Below, in pieces: positions 17,139 through 26,215 of a stretch of DNA of 58,625 nt. Source of the stretch: Caryophanales bacterium (GTDB lineage Bacteria; Bacillota; Bacilli; Exiguobacteriales; Exiguobacteriaceae). The stretch's first letter is position 1; every line of letters starts with the position of its first letter. Location of the stretch: contig CABIYO010000013.1 in the NCBI GenBank assembly GCA_902362975.1, forward strand, positions 1 through 58,625, in the 5' to 3' direction. Made by a program: the position numbers and the translations under genes. The notes under the pieces were generated by a model that ran no database searches, had not been told where the DNA came from, and worked only from the letters and a program-made list of their open reading frames with translations.

Positions 17139-17819
17139 GATGGAGTGAATATGAATTTCGTGTTTCTCATCCATTTCGACGATGTATCGTTGATCAAGTA
17201 CCATCTGAATTGGGTTCGGAATCGACAGTTTTGGTGAAAACAGCCACACACGACCTGGAGGAACTAATAAAATGTATGTCTCGCTATTCGGTGCGCCTAA
17301 AAAGTTCAAATGACGCTCATCGATTTGGTTACCGTCTCGGCGGTGGATCTCGATGTTTGAAAGTTCTTGTGCGCCATGTAGCGGAGCTTCCACAGTCAAA
17401 CTCATCTCGCCAATTCCAAGAAATTCATTCGACAAAAAGGACTCGATGTTACTTTCTGGATTAATCGAATGTCGAGCAATCAACTCGACGACATTCTCGT
17501 CCGTATCGTAAACATAAAGCGATGATGCATCGATTCCTTCAAAATAGATTTCGTCCTCCCCGTCTTCAGTTAAAAGCGGGACACGTGACATCAGCCATTC
17601 TTTCGCTTCTTTGAATCGATTAGCCGGAATATTGATAGCGAAATGGTATTGTCGCTCTTGCTCCGTTTTAGCCTCTTGAAATACCAACGCATCTTCACCT
17701 AGATTGATTCGAAAACTGGTCAGGTCTTCTTCACTGACTGATAATCCAAGTCGTTCCGTATAGAAACGTTTCATTTCGTCAAGTCGGTTCGTGTAGAGTG
17801 TGGCTTCTGTGATTCTCAT
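17130..17819 (-). CDS. VOC-superfamily (glyoxalase/dioxygenase-like) protein
   Basis: A 229-residue protein with the beta-alpha-beta-beta-beta VOC fold. The first module has L-D-E-M-K-R-F-Y-T-E-R-L-G-L, the classic first-helix pattern, and ends with a V-V-E-L-I-A-R-H segment that can hold a metal-ligand glutamate. The second module is more divergent, with a G-I-G-E-M-S-L-T-V strand. The gene ends in the convergent terminator. It has copy 2 of the palindromic motif upstream. Substrate unknown. Confidence 0.8.
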   Translation of the reverse strand: MRITEATLYTNRLDEMKRFYTERLGLSVSEEDLTSFRINLGEDALVFQEAKTEQERQYHFAINIPANRFKEAKEWLMSRVPLLTEDGEDEIYFEGIDASSLYVYDTDENVVELIARHSINPESNIESFLSNEFLGIGEMSLTVEAPLHGAQELSNIEIHRRDGNQIDERHLNFLGAPNSETYILLVPPGRVWLFSPKLSIPNPIQMVLDQRYIVEMDEKHEIHIHSIKK

Positions 17820-17852
17820 AAAAGCCTCCTTATATTTTCAAATTATTGTTTA

Positions 17853-17870
17853 AAATACAGTATGTGAAAT
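17853..17870. promoter_or_regulatory. Shared palindromic motif, copy 2
   Basis: AAATACAGTATGTGAAAT, differing from copy 1 at two positions, 34 bases upstream of the VOC gene start. Confidence 0.4.
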
Positions 17871-17919
17871 AAAAAATCGCTATATATAATTCATTTTTAT
17901 TTAAGGATGTCACAGTTTA

Positions 17920-18558
17920 TTAGACGAATATTGTAACTCTTGAAACAGTCTCTAGCACTCGCGTTTTCGTATCATTTTTCGATAGAAACACTTCTTCCCC
18001 CTTTTCATCGAAGCAATATGCAATCGGAATGGAGATTCCACAATTTCGATACGACCCATCTGCATGACTCGTTCCGATGATCATCGCTTTTCGTTCCATC
18101 GCAATCTTTCTCGCTTCTTCCGTCCACTCCATGAATTGTTCCTCACTAAACATCCCGACTCCGATTGGATTAAATATGATCGACAAATGCTCATGCGTTT
18201 TCAAGCCCTCATACCCCATAAAAATCTCCCTGCAAAGTAAATAACCGTATTCTTCCGCTCCATCCGTGACACTTGATGGCATGAACAAGAGCTCATTCTC
18301 TGGTGTTTTCCGTCGCGTTAACAACGTGTCACCTTGCTTGTTTATGATGAGGACCCGATCTTTATTCGTGTCATCTCGATACCCTAAAACAATCGATGTG
18401 TTGAATTTGATCGCTAAGTCACTTAGCCCATCTAATTCTGTATATGTACAATATCCCTCTGGATAGAGAATCAAGTCCACCGTCGGGTTCGACTCAATCT
18501 CTCGCTTCAGTTGCTCGAGATTTCGCTCTATCTTCGGTTGCCCAATCAATATATTCAT
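17920..18558 (-). CDS. Carbon-nitrogen hydrolase (nitrilase-superfamily) protein
   Basis: A 212-residue protein with the nitrilase triad in order: Glu34 in LYPEGY, Lys84 in RRKTP and Cys109 in LLCREIF. This fold hydrolyses amides or nitriles in the cytosol. It is shorter than usual (about 260 residues) but all three catalytic positions are present. It lies 27 bases downstream of a truncated alcohol dehydrogenase-like gene on the same strand. The 100 bases between its end and the VOC gene are A/T-rich and hold the palindromic motif. Substrate unknown. Confidence 0.78.
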   Translation of the reverse strand: MNILIGQPKIERNLEQLKREIESNPTVDLILYPEGYCTYTELDGLSDLAIKFNTSIVLGYRDDTNKDRVLIINKQGDTLLTRRKTPENELLFMPSSVTDGAEEYGYLLCREIFMGYEGLKTHEHLSIIFNPIGVGMFSEEQFMEWTEEARKIAMERKAMIIGTSHADGSYRNCGISIPIAYCFDEKGEEVFLSKNDTKTRVLETVSRVTIFV

Positions 18559-18585
18559 GACTATTCGCTCGCTCTCATGATTTGT

Positions 18586-19029
18586 CTAGTTGATGAATCC
18601 ATTCATATGTAAGTGAGGTTGTCGACCAAACCCCACGATAAAGCTGGCATGCGTGGGCATCTGAAACACACATTTCGATTCGTTCACACAAGCGAATTCT
18701 GCATATCCGCCAAACCGCATCCCAGTTAGAGCATAGGCGTTGTCTCCGACCTGAAAGTTTTTCACACTGTTGCCTGTTTCCACGACGATGCCTGCCAACA
18801 CGACACCGAGAATCGGTTGACGTGGCGCCTTGAACCCAACAACCATTCGCATGGGGAGTCTCCCCAATGGAGGAGGGACGTCTAGTGCTCGGAGGCGTCG
18901 ATCTCCCGAGTGGACGGCCGATGCATGGACTCGAACCAGCAACTCATTGCTTTTCGGCTTCGGTTGATTCACTTCTTGAATGACAAGTACTTCAGGTGGC
19001 CCATACGCGGTACAAATCACAGCTTTCAT
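18586..19029 (-). pseudogene. Truncated zinc-type alcohol dehydrogenase/quinone reductase gene
   Basis: The first 125 residues match the catalytic N-terminal domain of medium-chain dehydrogenases: MKAVICTAYGPPEVL start, L-V-R-V-H-A-S-A-V-H-S-G-D, and V-G-D-N-A-Y-A-L-T. After M-P-T-H-A-S-F the frame runs through an unrelated tail of 14 residues and stops at 147. The nucleotide-binding domain that should follow (about 190 residues) is absent. An internal deletion of the gene is the simplest reading. A functional product is unlikely. Confidence 0.75.
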
Positions 19030-19116
19030 ATTGATTCACTCCATTCATCAATTGTCACCTTAATCTGTTATACACGTTCCCTCAAACAAGACAGTTCAGT
19101 TCATTCGACATAGAAA

Positions 19117-19148
19117 AACCGGATCATATCATACGATATCATCCGGTT
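19117..19148 (-). terminator. Terminator of the ABC permease pair
   Basis: A 14-base stem with one mismatch (AACCGGAT arm), followed on the minus strand by TTTTTCTATG; it overlaps the last codons of the permease gene. Confidence 0.8.
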
Positions 19149-20172
19149 CCTTCCTTAATGACATGGTTGAATCAACGAGGGTGAATGGATTCGAAAGAGA
19201 AGCAGCTGCCGCTTCCGATTCTGCTAGACTTACTTCGGTCACCACCGGTTCTTGACGTCTGAGTTTAAATGCTCGCTCGAGACGGTTCGTCAACAAGTTG
19301 AAGATAAAGATGAGCGCAGCAAGTGACATGGCTGGAACGAGAAACAAGTGATTCGTCATCCACGTCATCGCGGTGAACTGTCTGAAATAATACCCGAACA
19401 TCGAAGACCATTCATAGACGGTCGGCATGATCCCTTCATGTAACATAACCGTTCCTCCGAAGAAAATCCCAAACAGCGAGAGATGAATAAGCAACATGAG
19501 CGTTTGGACAAACTGTTGCATGAAGACGATCACGAGGGTTGGAACGAGATGCGGGAATAGATGCAATCTCACACGGTGCCAGACACTGCCACCAAGCGTC
19601 TGAGCCACGATCATGAACTCTTGTTGAAGTAATTGTCGAATCTCCGTGATCAGGTATAACGTGACGGCAGGCAATCCGAGAACGACTAAGACGATTAGTT
19701 CAATCTTTACTCGATCAAATAATGGAGGCACTTGTGTCGAATCAAAAAAGGTCAGTGTTCCTACTAACATCATCAATGCGATCAATGAAATCGGCAGAAT
19801 CAAAAAGCCGTCCAATAACGTTTTAAAGAATTGATTTAAGCGAGCTCCCCTGAAAGCAAGAGGGATGCCAATCAATAGACCGATGACCATCCGTCCGAAT
19901 GCGACGAGCGCACAGATGCCAACGGTCCACTTAAATCCTTCCACGAGCATTTGGAATAAATCATATCCAGCATTGTCCGTCCCGAGCCATTGATATTTTG
20001 ACGGTTCTAATGGTGGAATTCCAATGAGTCTCCCTTCATCAGAGTAAAGCATGAGGGTTTGATCAACATTCCCATCACGAAACACGGTATTTCCAAAACT
20101 CATGATAAGGAGCCCAACTACAATGACAAAACAGACGATAAAAATCGGATCACGCATTAATATTCGGCGCAT
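19129..20172 (-). CDS. OppC-like ABC transporter permease
   Basis: A 347-residue inner-membrane permease with six or so membrane segments and an N-terminal segment (F-I-V-C-F-V-I-V-V-G-L-L) typical of the oligopeptide/dipeptide permease C group. The EAA-like loop is near I-V-A-Q-T-L-G-G-S-V-W. I start at 20172, where the ATG overlaps the upstream permease stop (ATGA); the longer frame from 20208 lies inside the upstream gene. No ATPase or substrate-binding protein gene is adjacent, so partners must be encoded elsewhere. Substrate unknown. Confidence 0.75.
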   Translation of the reverse strand: MRRILMRDPIFIVCFVIVVGLLIMSFGNTVFRDGNVDQTLMLYSDEGRLIGIPPLEPSKYQWLGTDNAGYDLFQMLVEGFKWTVGICALVAFGRMVIGLLIGIPLAFRGARLNQFFKTLLDGFLILPISLIALMMLVGTLTFFDSTQVPPLFDRVKIELIVLVVLGLPAVTLYLITEIRQLLQQEFMIVAQTLGGSVWHRVRLHLFPHLVPTLVIVFMQQFVQTLMLLIHLSLFGIFFGGTVMLHEGIMPTVYEWSSMFGYYFRQFTAMTWMTNHLFLVPAMSLAALIFIFNLLTNRLERAFKLRRQEPVVTEVSLAESEAAAASLSNPFTLVDSTMSLRKEPDDIV

Positions 20173-21032
20173 CAAATCCCACCTTTCCATGCATTTGGAA
20201 TGATCCACTCAATGAATAGGTCCAATAGAAAAATCGGGAGATAGATGACGAATAAGATGACCAGTAATATCTCCATCTGCGGGTTGTAGACGGCGAATCG
20301 AAATAACCCTTGAACGTTAAATAAGTATTCGACAATCAAAAGTGTCGATAAGATGGTAATGATGTTCGAACGGAAAAAGAGGTAAAACCGATAGATGATA
20401 TTCGGTAATAAGTGTTTCCAAAACAGTCCACTCGGTCGAATCCCTTTCGCTTGCGCGAGTTCGAGATACGGAATGGTTTCTTGTTCATGAATATGAATCG
20501 TCAACCATTTGATAAAGAAGAATAATGTCGTCAGCGTCAATGTGACGATCGGGAGAAACCGTATATATTCTGCGAATCCTCCGGCAACTTCAATGCGATC
20601 GAACCCTGTCGACTTATGGATTGTAATCGCAAGAAATTGAGAAAAAATTAACCAGAACAAATCTGGTACCATCTCGAGCGTCTGACTCGTTTGGTGCAAA
20701 ACCGTACGAACGCGTCTCCCGCTCCGATAGTAGAAGTACGCATACATTAATCCTAGCGAGGTCGATACCGCGAGTGCCGTGGTAAAAATGATGAGCGATT
20801 CTTTGACGAACGGTCCAAGTGCCGGCAAGAGTGGCAAGTAACGTTGCGCGGTGATGTTGTAATATGTAATGTCCTCTAGTTTCTGTAATTGGTCCATCTG
20901 TTGTTGAATGCCGTTCCAATAATTCGTCAAACTAAAATCCGTCTGAGCGACGAGCGACGGTAGCGCACTAATCGCAATCAAGATGAAAAATGCGATTATC
21001 AGATGAACTGATTTTCGAGCAATATACGTCAT
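20172..21032 (-). CDS. OppB-like ABC transporter permease
   Basis: A 286-residue permease. It has an N-terminal membrane helix, a periplasmic-type loop of about 60 residues, and five further helices. The EAA loop is Y-L-E-L-A-Q-A-K-G-I-R-P-S-G-L-F-W-K-H-L-L-P-N, very typical of DppB/OppB proteins. The start at 21032 (MTYIARKSV) has AAGGAG upstream. It is translationally coupled to the OppC-like gene. Length is slightly short of the usual 305-330. Confidence 0.78.
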   Translation of the reverse strand: MTYIARKSVHLIIAFFILIAISALPSLVAQTDFSLTNYWNGIQQQMDQLQKLEDITYYNITAQRYLPLLPALGPFVKESLIIFTTALAVSTSLGLMYAYFYYRSGRRVRTVLHQTSQTLEMVPDLFWLIFSQFLAITIHKSTGFDRIEVAGGFAEYIRFLPIVTLTLTTLFFFIKWLTIHIHEQETIPYLELAQAKGIRPSGLFWKHLLPNIIYRFYLFFRSNIITILSTLLIVEYLFNVQGLFRFAVYNPQMEILLVILFVIYLPIFLLDLFIEWIIPNAWKGGI

Positions 21033-21242
21033 AGTTCGATCTCCTTTTGAATGCCAATCTCTCAATCAAAAGTGCGAAAGGATATCCGGTTGATTGTTCA
21101 TTTTCTAAAGGGAATAATATCCAAAGACACTTTCCACTGATTCTAGCATATTTATTATGTGAATAGAAACAATTTTCTGAAAATTATCTAGGTTAATTTG
21201 TATAATACAATGTATAGATAGAAATATTTAGGTGGTTAAAGG

Positions 21243-21544
21243 ATGTGGATTATTTTTGGATTGGCGGCGATCGGGGCGACGCTCATCAATTTGACCGTAT
21301 TTATGATGGAGAAGGACTATAAGCTGCCGATGGCGATTGTGCCCTATCATTAGTTGCTCTCACGTTATGCGCCGAATATAGTTTGCTCAACATGTGGGTC
21401 GAAGCAAAAGACTGGGCTGCCATAATGGATGTCGTACCCGGTATGTCTCGTGCGTTATGGTTTTTGACGATTGCGGCAATCTTTATGAATATCCTTCCGA
21501 TCTTTTTAGAGAGAAAACGAAACAAGATGAAGGAATCGAAATGA
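21243..21544 (+). pseudogene. Small membrane protein gene with a frameshift
   Basis: From ATG 21243 the frame encodes a membrane helix (MWIIFGLAAIGATLIN) and continues to a stop at about 21351. A second frame then picks up with A-L-S-L-V-A-L-T-L-C-A-E-Y-S and runs through two more helices to the TGA at 21542. Joined, they give about 100 residues with three or four helices and an M-D-V-V-P-G-M-S loop, resembling a common uncharacterised Bacillus membrane protein. A one-base deletion near 21340 would explain it. AGGTGG lies upstream of the start. Confidence 0.65.
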
Positions 21545-21581
21545 TAAATAGTACGTTTGCCAAGTTCCACTCATTTGGTGC

Positions 21582-21785
21582 ATGACAATGGATCATAAAC
21601 TTTTTACGATTCTCTCCAATCCTTTTGGTATATTCATTTTTGCCTTGATTTCACTGTCCTTTATATGGCAGGCAGTATCCCGTTTTTTGTCGTCTCAGTA
21701 TCTTTTCTTCGTAACCAATTTGGTCGGTGGACTTGCATTTATCGTCATGATGTTACTTTTATGGCGTACATATAAGAGTCAATGA
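21582..21785 (+). CDS. Small membrane protein
   Basis: A 67-residue (65 from the second ATG at 21588) protein with two hydrophobic helices and a basic W-R-T-Y-K-S-Q end. No good ribosome site precedes either ATG, so expression may rely on coupling with the broken membrane gene 38 bases upstream. A strong terminator follows directly. The composition supports a real protein. Function unknown. Confidence 0.45.
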   Translation: MTMDHKLFTILSNPFGIFIFALISLSFIWQAVSRFLSSQYLFFVTNLVGGLAFIVMMLLLWRTYKSQ

Positions 21786-21788
21786 TAG

Positions 21789-21832
21789 AAAAACGTGTTC
21801 GAAGCTATGCATTTAGCTTTGAACACGTTTTT
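21789..21832. terminator. Bidirectional terminator
   Basis: A 19-base near-perfect stem (arm AAAAACGTGTTCGAAGCTA) with a 6-base loop and T-runs on both strands. It separates the small membrane gene from the convergent gene at 21852. Confidence 0.85.
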
Positions 21833-21851
21833 ATTCGACCATGTCACGCGA

Positions 21852-22289
21852 TCAATCATCTGAATAGGTTGAGTACAATAACTCACCGTTAAGTGAGCGC
21901 AACTCATAATCGATTCCTGATTGCATCTGCTTCGTCATGGTCGCACGACATGAAAATAGTTGTCCCGGACCATACGCAACATCCGGAATGTCCTTGAAGC
22001 CGTATGCCCGCTCACCGAACCATAACGTCACGTTTGACGAACCCTTCGAGGACTGATCATTCACGACGTAACATTCTCCTGTCTCAACGATGTAATTCGT
22101 TGTCATACGGTCGTACGTTTCCATGCCTGCCATTCCAAGTACAAGAAACGAACAAAACATTGCGAGACAAGCTTGTTCTAGTTTGACTCGATTCCGAGTC
22201 TTTCGCCACTCTCTCCAATAGATGACAAGAGATCCTAGACACAATAATCCAATCAACCAAGTAAGTACAATTTCCAACAACCGAATCAC
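21852..22289 (-). CDS. Two-helix membrane protein of unknown function
   Basis: A 145-residue protein with membrane helices at about 5-25 and 42-56, and a C-terminal extracytoplasmic-type domain of about 85 residues with two cysteines (G-E-C-Y and F-S-C-R) that could form a disulfide. The middle contains a short acidic-to-serine stretch. I do not recognise a family. It has its own terminator towards the convergent side and no operon partner. Confidence 0.5.
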   Translation of the reverse strand: MIRLLEIVLTWLIGLLCLGSLVIYWREWRKTRNRVKLEQACLAMFCSFLVLGMAGMETYDRMTTNYIVETGECYVVNDQSSKGSSNVTLWFGERAYGFKDIPDVAYGPGQLFSCRATMTKQMQSGIDYELRSLNGELLYSTYSDD

Positions 22290-22342
22290 CTCGTTTTACA
22301 ATACGACTTTCTTCAAAAAAGGATTCGTGTCCCCTCACAAAA

Positions 22343-22364
22343 AAACTCGACACATGTCGAGTTT
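22343..22364 (-). terminator. Terminator of the DUF817 gene
   Basis: AACTCGACA/TGTCGAGTT stem, followed on the minus strand by seven T; it touches the DUF817 stop codon. Confidence 0.8.
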
Positions 22365-23127
22365 AAGGTAATTCATACTCCAATTTTTGCTTTTGCCAAG
22401 CGACAAGGAGGATACTGATGATGACGAGTAGGAACCAGGACGACAGTTTACCCAAATCGACGATGGCCCAACCGTTCAACTGATCTGGATACGCCCAGCC
22501 GTTGTAAAAGGTGACAATATTCTCAGCGAGCCAGATAAAGCAGGCAATCAAGAAGAACGAAAGCACGACCGGCATGTTGAATCGCCGATCATCGAGTTTG
22601 TACGAGACAACCGAGCGGCCAAACGCCAAAAAGATGAGTGCAATCAATAGCCACCGAAGGTCTAACCACACATGGTGCCAAAAAAAGTTAAAGTAAATCG
22701 CGATGCCAAGTCCGAAGGCAACGATTGGGTTCGGCATCTTCGTGAATCGTAGATCGAGGCGACGCCATGCCTGGACGACGTAACTCCCGACGCTCGCATA
22801 CATAAATCCCGCATAGAGCGGAACACCCCACACTTTCGTGAACGCCTCGTCCGGATAGCTCCATGACCCCATCTGCACCTTGAACAGTTCAAGTCCGAGA
22901 CCGATGACATGGAACCAGCTGATGACCTTCACTTCTTCCATCGTCTCAAGTCCCGTCTTCACAAGGATCACTTGGACGAACAGACACCAGATGAGTAAGA
23001 CATCATATCGCGGGAGCGGTAACTCCACAAATTTCGTGACGGCGAGCGCGCCAAAGATGGCGACCGGGAAGATACAACTAAGTGCCTGTTCGTAAGCAAA
23101 GATAAAGAGATAACGTATACGTGCCAT
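22363..23127 (-). CDS. DUF817 membrane protein
   Basis: A 254-residue protein with about seven membrane helices. It has conserved features I associate with DUF817: a C-L-F-V-Q-V-I-L-V-K-T-G-L-E start of the third helix, G-S-W-S-Y-P-D-E, P-L-Y-A-G-F-M-Y-A-S-V-G-S-Y, and a final W-A-Y-P-x-Q stretch. Function is unknown in this family. It starts 8 bases after the end of the metal-dependent hydrolase gene on the same strand, so both are probably one transcript. Confidence 0.8.
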   Translation of the reverse strand: MARIRYLFIFAYEQALSCIFPVAIFGALAVTKFVELPLPRYDVLLIWCLFVQVILVKTGLETMEEVKVISWFHVIGLGLELFKVQMGSWSYPDEAFTKVWGVPLYAGFMYASVGSYVVQAWRRLDLRFTKMPNPIVAFGLGIAIYFNFFWHHVWLDLRWLLIALIFLAFGRSVVSYKLDDRRFNMPVVLSFFLIACFIWLAENIVTFYNGWAYPDQLNGWAIVDLGKLSSWFLLVIISILLVAWQKQKLEYELP

Positions 23128-23135
23128 CCGTTGCC

Positions 23136-23996
23136 CTACCTTTCGATATATTCATATAAAAATGAGGACTCTCCGTCATAAAAACGTGGGTCAAAGACGC
23201 CAAGTCGTTCTTCGTTCGCCACGATGACGACGAACGGTGACCATTTGGTCAATGTGCGTGCCTCTTGATTCACTTCAAACAATGGCTCAAGACTCGTCTT
23301 TTCGGCACTCGTCAATTCGTATTGCAAGGTCGCTTCTTGATAAATGGAATCTTTAAAAAGCGATACGTACTCCTCAGTCTTCGTGATGACGGTGAACTGA
23401 GTCGGGATGAATGAAGCCGAGAGCGCCACTTCGTCATGCTCGTCCGCGTATGCCTGATACAAATAAGCTCCTTGCGCACTTTGAATGGCGACATACAGGA
23501 CGAGAGCCGCCCATGCATACCGATACGTCTTATAACGAACCTCCTGCTTCCGAGCGACGAGCCAGGCAACCAAGAAGATTCCCCAATAGACGAAATCGAC
23601 AATCGGGATCACACCGAATGTGATCCTCACGTCCGAGATCGGTTCGAAGTAGCCCGTCCCCCATGCATTGAACAAGTCAGATGTGTTGTGTATGAAGACA
23701 GACAACAGTGCCCACCAAAAATAGCGAATGTCCGTCACGCGAAAGAGGAGGCGAACGAGTATGTAGATGAGCAAGGCAAAGAGAGGGACGAGAAAAATCG
23801 AGTGGGTGATGCCGCGATGCCACATCTGATACATGCCTTCCGTGTCCCATAGCCGAGAAATCACATCGCTGTCCGGGATTTGGCTCCCGACAAGTGTTGT
23901 GACGAACAAGGCTCGTTTTTCATGTTGTTGTAAATCCCGTTTATCGGCTGCACCGTATAGCGTCAACCCGAATAACGTATGTGTAATCGTATCCAC
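23136..23996 (-). CDS. Membrane-bound metal-dependent hydrolase, YfhP/YdjM-type
   Basis: A 286-residue protein with N-terminal M-D-T-I-T-H-T-L-F-G and a downstream W-H-R-G-I-T-H-S motif. These histidines are the presumed metal ligands of the YdjM/YfhP group. About four membrane helices sit in the middle and a C-terminal soluble part of about 110 residues follows. The TACCTCC on the plus strand just upstream gives a GGAGGTA ribosome site on the minus strand. Role in the cell is not established. Confidence 0.78.
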   Translation of the reverse strand: MDTITHTLFGLTLYGAADKRDLQQHEKRALFVTTLVGSQIPDSDVISRLWDTEGMYQMWHRGITHSIFLVPLFALLIYILVRLLFRVTDIRYFWWALLSVFIHNTSDLFNAWGTGYFEPISDVRITFGVIPIVDFVYWGIFLVAWLVARKQEVRYKTYRYAWAALVLYVAIQSAQGAYLYQAYADEHDEVALSASFIPTQFTVITKTEEYVSLFKDSIYQEATLQYELTSAEKTSLEPLFEVNQEARTLTKWSPFVVIVANEERLGVFDPRFYDGESSFLYEYIER

Positions 23997-24052
23997 GTTC
24001 TACCTCCATAGCGAAAGAGACACCTCCCAGTCCTGGACGATGTCTCTTCTTA

Positions 24053-24148
24053 TTATTTTTCTTTATCCATTTTCATGGCGCGCCTTGCGACGATCGTTAC
24101 GAAAATGACAGCGACAATCGGAATGATCAATGGCATCCAATTCAACAT
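24053..24148 (-). CDS. 31-residue single-helix membrane peptide
   Basis: ATG at 24146-24148, with AGGGGGACAG upstream, opens a frame of 31 residues: a short start (MLNW), one hydrophobic helix with P-L-I-I-P-I-V-A-V-I-F, and a basic/acidic tail ending MDKEK. The ribosome site and hydrophobic composition support it. It stands alone between the WYL regulator and the hydrolase gene. No known family recognised. Confidence 0.5.
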   Translation of the reverse strand: MLNWMPLIIPIVAVIFVTIVARRAMKMDKEK

Positions 24149-24196
24149 CCGCCTGTCCCCCTTCATCTAGTATCGCAAGCAGTATAGCACATCTGC

Positions 24197-25204
24197 TTAC
24201 TCGATAGATGAATGAATGCTTGTATTTTCATAAGTAGTTGCCATCTTCTCAATCGTTGCTTTCATATGATTACGAAGCGTGAGCGGTTCGACCACTTCTA
24301 CTTGTGCTCCTAAAGAGAGCAACCAGTAAATGAATCCATCAGATACGGCTGCGTCGAAACGGATGAAGAAGCGTTCTCCATGTTCGGACACGGAAACATC
24401 TTCTCCTAATTTGTCAAAAATGACCGGGAGTACCCGTTCATCGACAGACAAGACGATTTGTTCATCAGATCCGTTATACATATTGAATGACTTTTGATAG
24501 TAATCATCGGGTAGATGATGTTTCGGGCGTATGGTGCCGTCTTCCACAATCTCCGAGTTGACGATGCGGTCGACCCGGTAGTTTCGCACTTCTCCAATCG
24601 ATTCGTCAATACCAATCAAGTAATACTGCTCGTGATTCCAATGCAAGTCGATCGGATTGACGATATAACGTTCTCCGTCACGACGAAGTGGAAACGTTCG
24701 CGTCGTCACATCGAATCCGACGACGTCTGTATACTGGAACGAGATGGCTTTTCGTTCATGAATGGCCCGTTGGATACGATCGATATGATAAGGAATGTGT
24801 CCGTGTTTTTTCTTCGGCGTCTTGATGATCGATTGTAGCGTCTTCGCTTCAGGGATACTCGTCAGCATTTGAAGCTTCTCTACGATTTCCTCAGTCACAT
24901 CTTCCGAGATAAATTTCGCTGCGACAATCGCATCGACCATCATCCGAAGTTCATGAATCTCAAACAAGCGGGCCGAATGCCAATATTTTTTGGCGAGACC
25001 ATTCTTCTCTAACTCATCCTGCACTTCAAACCCCGAATTATTCAATGCCTGGATATCGTCTTTCACCGATTTTTTTGCTAACTTAGAAGTATCTCCAATC
25101 GTTGACAAGTACTCGAGCAAATCTTCTAGTGTCTTTGGATTCGCTTCGTCCGTGTAACGTTCGAAGAAACGTCGAACTTCAAGTAACCGCTCTCGGTTAT
25201 TCAC
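24197..25204 (-). CDS. WYL-domain transcriptional regulator
   Basis: A 335-residue regulator. The first 70 residues form a winged helix-turn-helix. The middle holds the WYL core, with Q-Y-T-D-V-V-G-F, P-I-D-L-H-W-N-H-E-Q-Y-Y-L-I-G and R-N-Y-R-V-D-R-I. A C-terminal extension (WCX-like) follows. WYL proteins bind ligands, often nucleic acid or small molecules, and control nearby genes. It is divergent from the alpha/beta hydrolase at 25321, which may be a target. The 116-base gap between them holds A/T-rich promoter-like DNA. Confidence 0.85.
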   Translation of the reverse strand: MNNRERLLEVRRFFERYTDEANPKTLEDLLEYLSTIGDTSKLAKKSVKDDIQALNNSGFEVQDELEKNGLAKKYWHSARLFEIHELRMMVDAIVAAKFISEDVTEEIVEKLQMLTSIPEAKTLQSIIKTPKKKHGHIPYHIDRIQRAIHERKAISFQYTDVVGFDVTTRTFPLRRDGERYIVNPIDLHWNHEQYYLIGIDESIGEVRNYRVDRIVNSEIVEDGTIRPKHHLPDDYYQKSFNMYNGSDEQIVLSVDERVLPVIFDKLGEDVSVSEHGERFFIRFDAAVSDGFIYWLLSLGAQVEVVEPLTLRNHMKATIEKMATTYENTSIHSSIE

Positions 25205-25320
25205 GGTTCTATCCCCTTTCGTTTCTCTATCTAAATTATGTATAAACAGACATTATCATTTTATTTCCACGAAATAAAGGTATTTTCCATTACAAACTGT
25301 ATAAGGAGGCGCCATCTCCA

Positions 25321-26166
25321 GTGAAATATTATGCACACGTCAACGGCTCAAAAATCGAATATATAGACCGTGGTCACGGTCCCGTCATCGTACTGATTCA
25401 TGGGACCCAATCCTCGAGTCTAGAACCATACCATGTGGACCAACTTGTTTTGTCCGGTTTCCGGGTCATTGTCCCATCTCGGCCTGGATATGGAGAAACA
25501 CCATACTCCTTTTCAGCATCCCCTCAAACGTTTGCGATACAACTCCATCACTTGATGCAGATGCTACAGATTGAACGGTATCATGTCTATGGCATCTCTG
25601 CCGGAGGACCGACCGCCATCGAGCTCGCTTCACAGAATCAACGTGTACTCAGCTTGACACTCGCTGCCGCCGTGACGAGTGTCGTCGATTTCCCGTATCG
25701 GGACACGGTCAGTCGAAATATCGTCCAGCCGGCATTTGTCGCCCTTCAATACATCATGAAACAGTTCATCGTTCGTGCCATTCAACAGCATCCATTCGAA
25801 GCGACGGCCCGTATGATTCAATCGACGAGTGTGTTGGCACTCGAGACGATTCGAGAAGAGGTGTCACCCTACGACATCTTTCTCCTAAAACGTGTCGCGA
25901 ATCAGATGGCGTTTGGACTTGGCGCACAGTTCGATTTAAAACAACGTGTCTCAAGTGAAGTCTTACTCGGTGTCACCTGTCCGACCTACATCGTCCATTC
26001 AAAAAATGACAAGGCCGTCCCGGTTCGTCATGCGCATTACGCGAAGCGATTAATCCCGCATGCTCAGTTAACAATCCTGAACAGTCCCGGCCACTTGATT
26101 TGGGTCGGACGACAAGCGAGAAAATCAGAGCGACAAATCGAACGGTTTATCCGATTCAACTCGTAA
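25321..26166 (+). CDS. Alpha/beta hydrolase
   Basis: A 281-residue hydrolase starting at GTG 25321, with AAGGAGGCG upstream. The oxyanion segment is L-I-H-G-T-Q. The nucleophile is Ser93 in G-I-S-A-G-G, the acid probably Asp in S-K-N-D-K-A-V-P, and the base His in S-P-G-H-L-I-W. All three are present. It is divergent from the WYL regulator, which may control it. Substrate unknown. Confidence 0.85.
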   Translation: MKYYAHVNGSKIEYIDRGHGPVIVLIHGTQSSSLEPYHVDQLVLSGFRVIVPSRPGYGETPYSFSASPQTFAIQLHHLMQMLQIERYHVYGISAGGPTAIELASQNQRVLSLTLAAAVTSVVDFPYRDTVSRNIVQPAFVALQYIMKQFIVRAIQQHPFEATARMIQSTSVLALETIREEVSPYDIFLLKRVANQMAFGLGAQFDLKQRVSSEVLLGVTCPTYIVHSKNDKAVPVRHAHYAKRLIPHAQLTILNSPGHLIWVGRQARKSERQIERFIRFNS

Positions 26167-26191
26167 GCATCTCAAAAAGAGGTGCTTTTTT
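26165..26191 (+). terminator. Terminator of the alpha/beta hydrolase gene
   Basis: AAGCATCTC/GAGGTGCTT stem with one wobble pair and five A in the loop, followed by TTTTTT. Confidence 0.85.
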
Positions 26192-26215
26192 ACGTATCTA
26201 ACCCGAGGGCATCAA

